Assembly: GCA_037384645.1 (NCBI GenBank)
Contig: JARRNT010000086.1
Coordinates: 1-5,873 of the forward strand
DNA: 5,873 nt
Source of the DNA: RI-92 sp037384645
Lineage (GTDB): Bacteria; Pseudomonadota; Gammaproteobacteria; UBA6429; Thiohalophilaceae
Reading direction: 5' to 3'
Shown here one piece after another: positions 4,841 to 5,873 of the stretch. The notes under the pieces were generated by a model, which was given only the letters and a program-made list of their open reading frames with translations, ran no database searches and was not told where the DNA came from. A program made the translations under genes and the position numbers. How positions within the stretch are numbered: the stretch's first letter is position 1; each line of letters starts with the position of its first letter.

Positions 4841-5873
4841 GCGTCGACCTCCTGTTGCTGCAGCTTGTCGGTGACTTCTTTCAGCATAAACTTATGCAGG
4901 CGCTCATCCTCAACCGTCGCCAGGATCTGTTCTGCGAAGCCCATACACAACATACGCCGCGCCTCTGGCTCAGGGATGCCGCGCGAGCGCAGATAAAAGA
5001 CCTGTTGCGGATCGAGCCTGCCGACCGTGGTGCCATGTGCACACTTGACATCGTCAGCATATATTTCCAGCTGCGGCTTGGTATCGATCTCAGCATTTTC
5101 ACTAAGCAGCAGATTCCTGTTGCTCAGCGAGGCATCACTGCCCTGCGCGTCCTTCGCCACAACAATACGGCCATCAAATACCGCCCTGCCCTTACCGTGA
5201 ACAATTCCCCGGTAATTTTCGCGGCTACGACAGGCTGGCAGGCTGTGCTGCACATCAAGGTGAATATCTGTGTACTGCCCCGAACCGGCGGTATACAGGC
5301 CCTGCAACTCGCAATTTGCCTGCGTCCCGGCGAAGTCGACATTGACATCAGTCCTGTTCCAGCCGCCACCACTGGCAATATGCCAGGCACGGTAGTCGCT
5401 CGCGCGCTGCTGTTGTACCTGATGGCGATTGAAGTTTTCACCCAGGATGATCTCGTTAATGCCATTAAAGAAATAATCAGCTGAACCCGTACTGGTATGG
5501 TGTTCGACAAGCTTCAGTACCGCACCCGGCTCCAGAATGACCAACGAGTGAGGTTGCGACAGGGTGTGATGTTCAAAATTGATATTTAAATAGACAACTT
5601 CTACCGGGCGGGGGACGACCGCATCTGCGCCTACATGAATAAACAGTCCATCGTTCAGCAGAGCACGGTTTAAAGCGCTGAATACATCGTCCTGCCTGTC
5701 ATGCCGCTTTGACAAGGTGTCAGTAATCACCTGCTTGTCGGTGGACAGGGCTGCGCGCAAGCTGCCTATTTTGATACTGGCAGGTAACTGTTCGATGTTA
5801 GACAGTCCCGGTACACACTGGCCATTGACAAATAACAGGCGATAACTTTCCGTTTCCGGATATATCCTGGTAT
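4837..5873 (-). CDS. sufD: Fe-S cluster assembly protein SufD (5' end beyond window)
   Basis: SufD is a subunit of the SufBCD scaffold on which iron-sulfur clusters are built. The frame is open from the right edge to the stop at 4837, giving 344 residues; the family is about 430, so some 80-90 N-terminal residues are outside. The visible part begins with RLLFVNGQCVPGLS, as in SufD proteins. It continues through the beta-helix core (VEHHTS near the middle, then YTDIHLDVQH) and ends in CAHGTTVGRLDPQQVFYLRS and RGIPEPEARRML. The histidine in CAHGTT matches the conserved SufD histidine near the SufB interface. A TTG at 5760 could be mistaken for a start, but the family homology runs well upstream of it. 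It overlaps sufT by 4 nt. Confidence 0.95.
   Translation of the reverse strand, partial: TRIYPETESYRLLFVNGQCVPGLSNIEQLPASIKIGSLRAALSTDKQVITDTLSKRHDRQDDVFSALNRALLNDGLFIHVGADAVVPRPVEVVYLNINFEHHTLSQPHSLVILEPGAVLKLVEHHTSTGSADYFFNGINEIILGENFNRHQVQQQRASDYRAWHIASGGGWNRTDVNVDFAGTQANCELQGLYTAGSGQYTDIHLDVQHSLPACRSRENYRGIVHGKGRAVFDGRIVVAKDAQGSDASLSNRNLLLSENAEIDTKPQLEIYADDVKCAHGTTVGRLDPQQVFYLRSRGIPEPEARRMLCMGFAEQILATVEDERLHKFMLKEVTDKLQQQEVDA
4848..4853 (-). promoter_or_regulatory. Ribosome binding site of sufT inside sufD
   Basis: A perfect AGGAGG on the minus strand lies 7 nt before ATG at 4840, within the last codons of sufD. It confirms the overlapping start of sufT. Confidence 0.8.

Noticed and set aside
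4633..5484. A 283-codon open frame on the plus strand.
   Set aside because: Entirely antisense to sufD and sufT, whose protein families are clearly recognised; no domain seen in the frame.
5758..5760. TTG at 5760 as the sufD start.
   Set aside because: The in-frame sequence upstream encodes typical SufD residues (RLLFVNGQCVPGLS), so the gene continues past the right edge.

Overview
The window reads as a stretch of a proteobacterial chromosome, most likely gammaproteobacterial. That guess rests on protein style (SufE, an IscA/SufA-type carrier, SufT and a DctPQM TRAP transporter) and on moderate GC with strong Shine-Dalgarno sites; no RNA gene or species marker is present to confirm it. Seven protein-coding genes plus one edge-truncated gene are supported. 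No mobile element, tRNA, rRNA or CRISPR array was seen.

Left part (1-2618, all minus strand): a TRAP transporter operon read right to left as dctP (Tat-exported substrate-binding protein), dctQ (small membrane subunit) and dctM (large membrane subunit, running off the left edge). Gaps are 18 and 28 nt, so the three are probably one transcript. The binding protein resembles the TakP-like 2-oxoacid/carboxylate group; the true substrate is not readable from sequence.

Middle (2619-3236): a 618-bp divergent regulatory region. On the dctP side it holds what looks like a complete sigma-54 promoter. There is a near-consensus -24/-12 element (2729-2744) and an exact IHF consensus match just upstream (2763-2775). 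A perfect 8-bp inverted repeat is centred about 100 bp upstream of the predicted start (2809-2828). Further palindromes and a 12-bp repeat in opposite orientations flank the promoter. On the other side lies a cluster of overlapping inverted repeats with a weaker sigma-54-like match just before an Lrp/AsnC-family regulator gene (3237-3683, plus strand).

Right part (3678-5873, minus strand): the distal end of a suf iron-sulfur cluster assembly operon, read right to left as sufD (5' end beyond the window), sufT, sufA/iscA-like and sufE. sufD and sufT overlap by the ATGA arrangement, sufT and sufA are 11 nt apart, and sufA and sufE 21 nt apart. No sufS lies between sufD and sufE, so the cysteine desulfurase partner of SufE must be upstream or elsewhere. 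The suf operon and the Lrp-like gene converge and overlap by 6 bp.

The main item of interest is the inferred sigma-54/IHF/enhancer control of the TRAP operon next to a divergent Lrp-family gene. The coding content itself belongs to known families.
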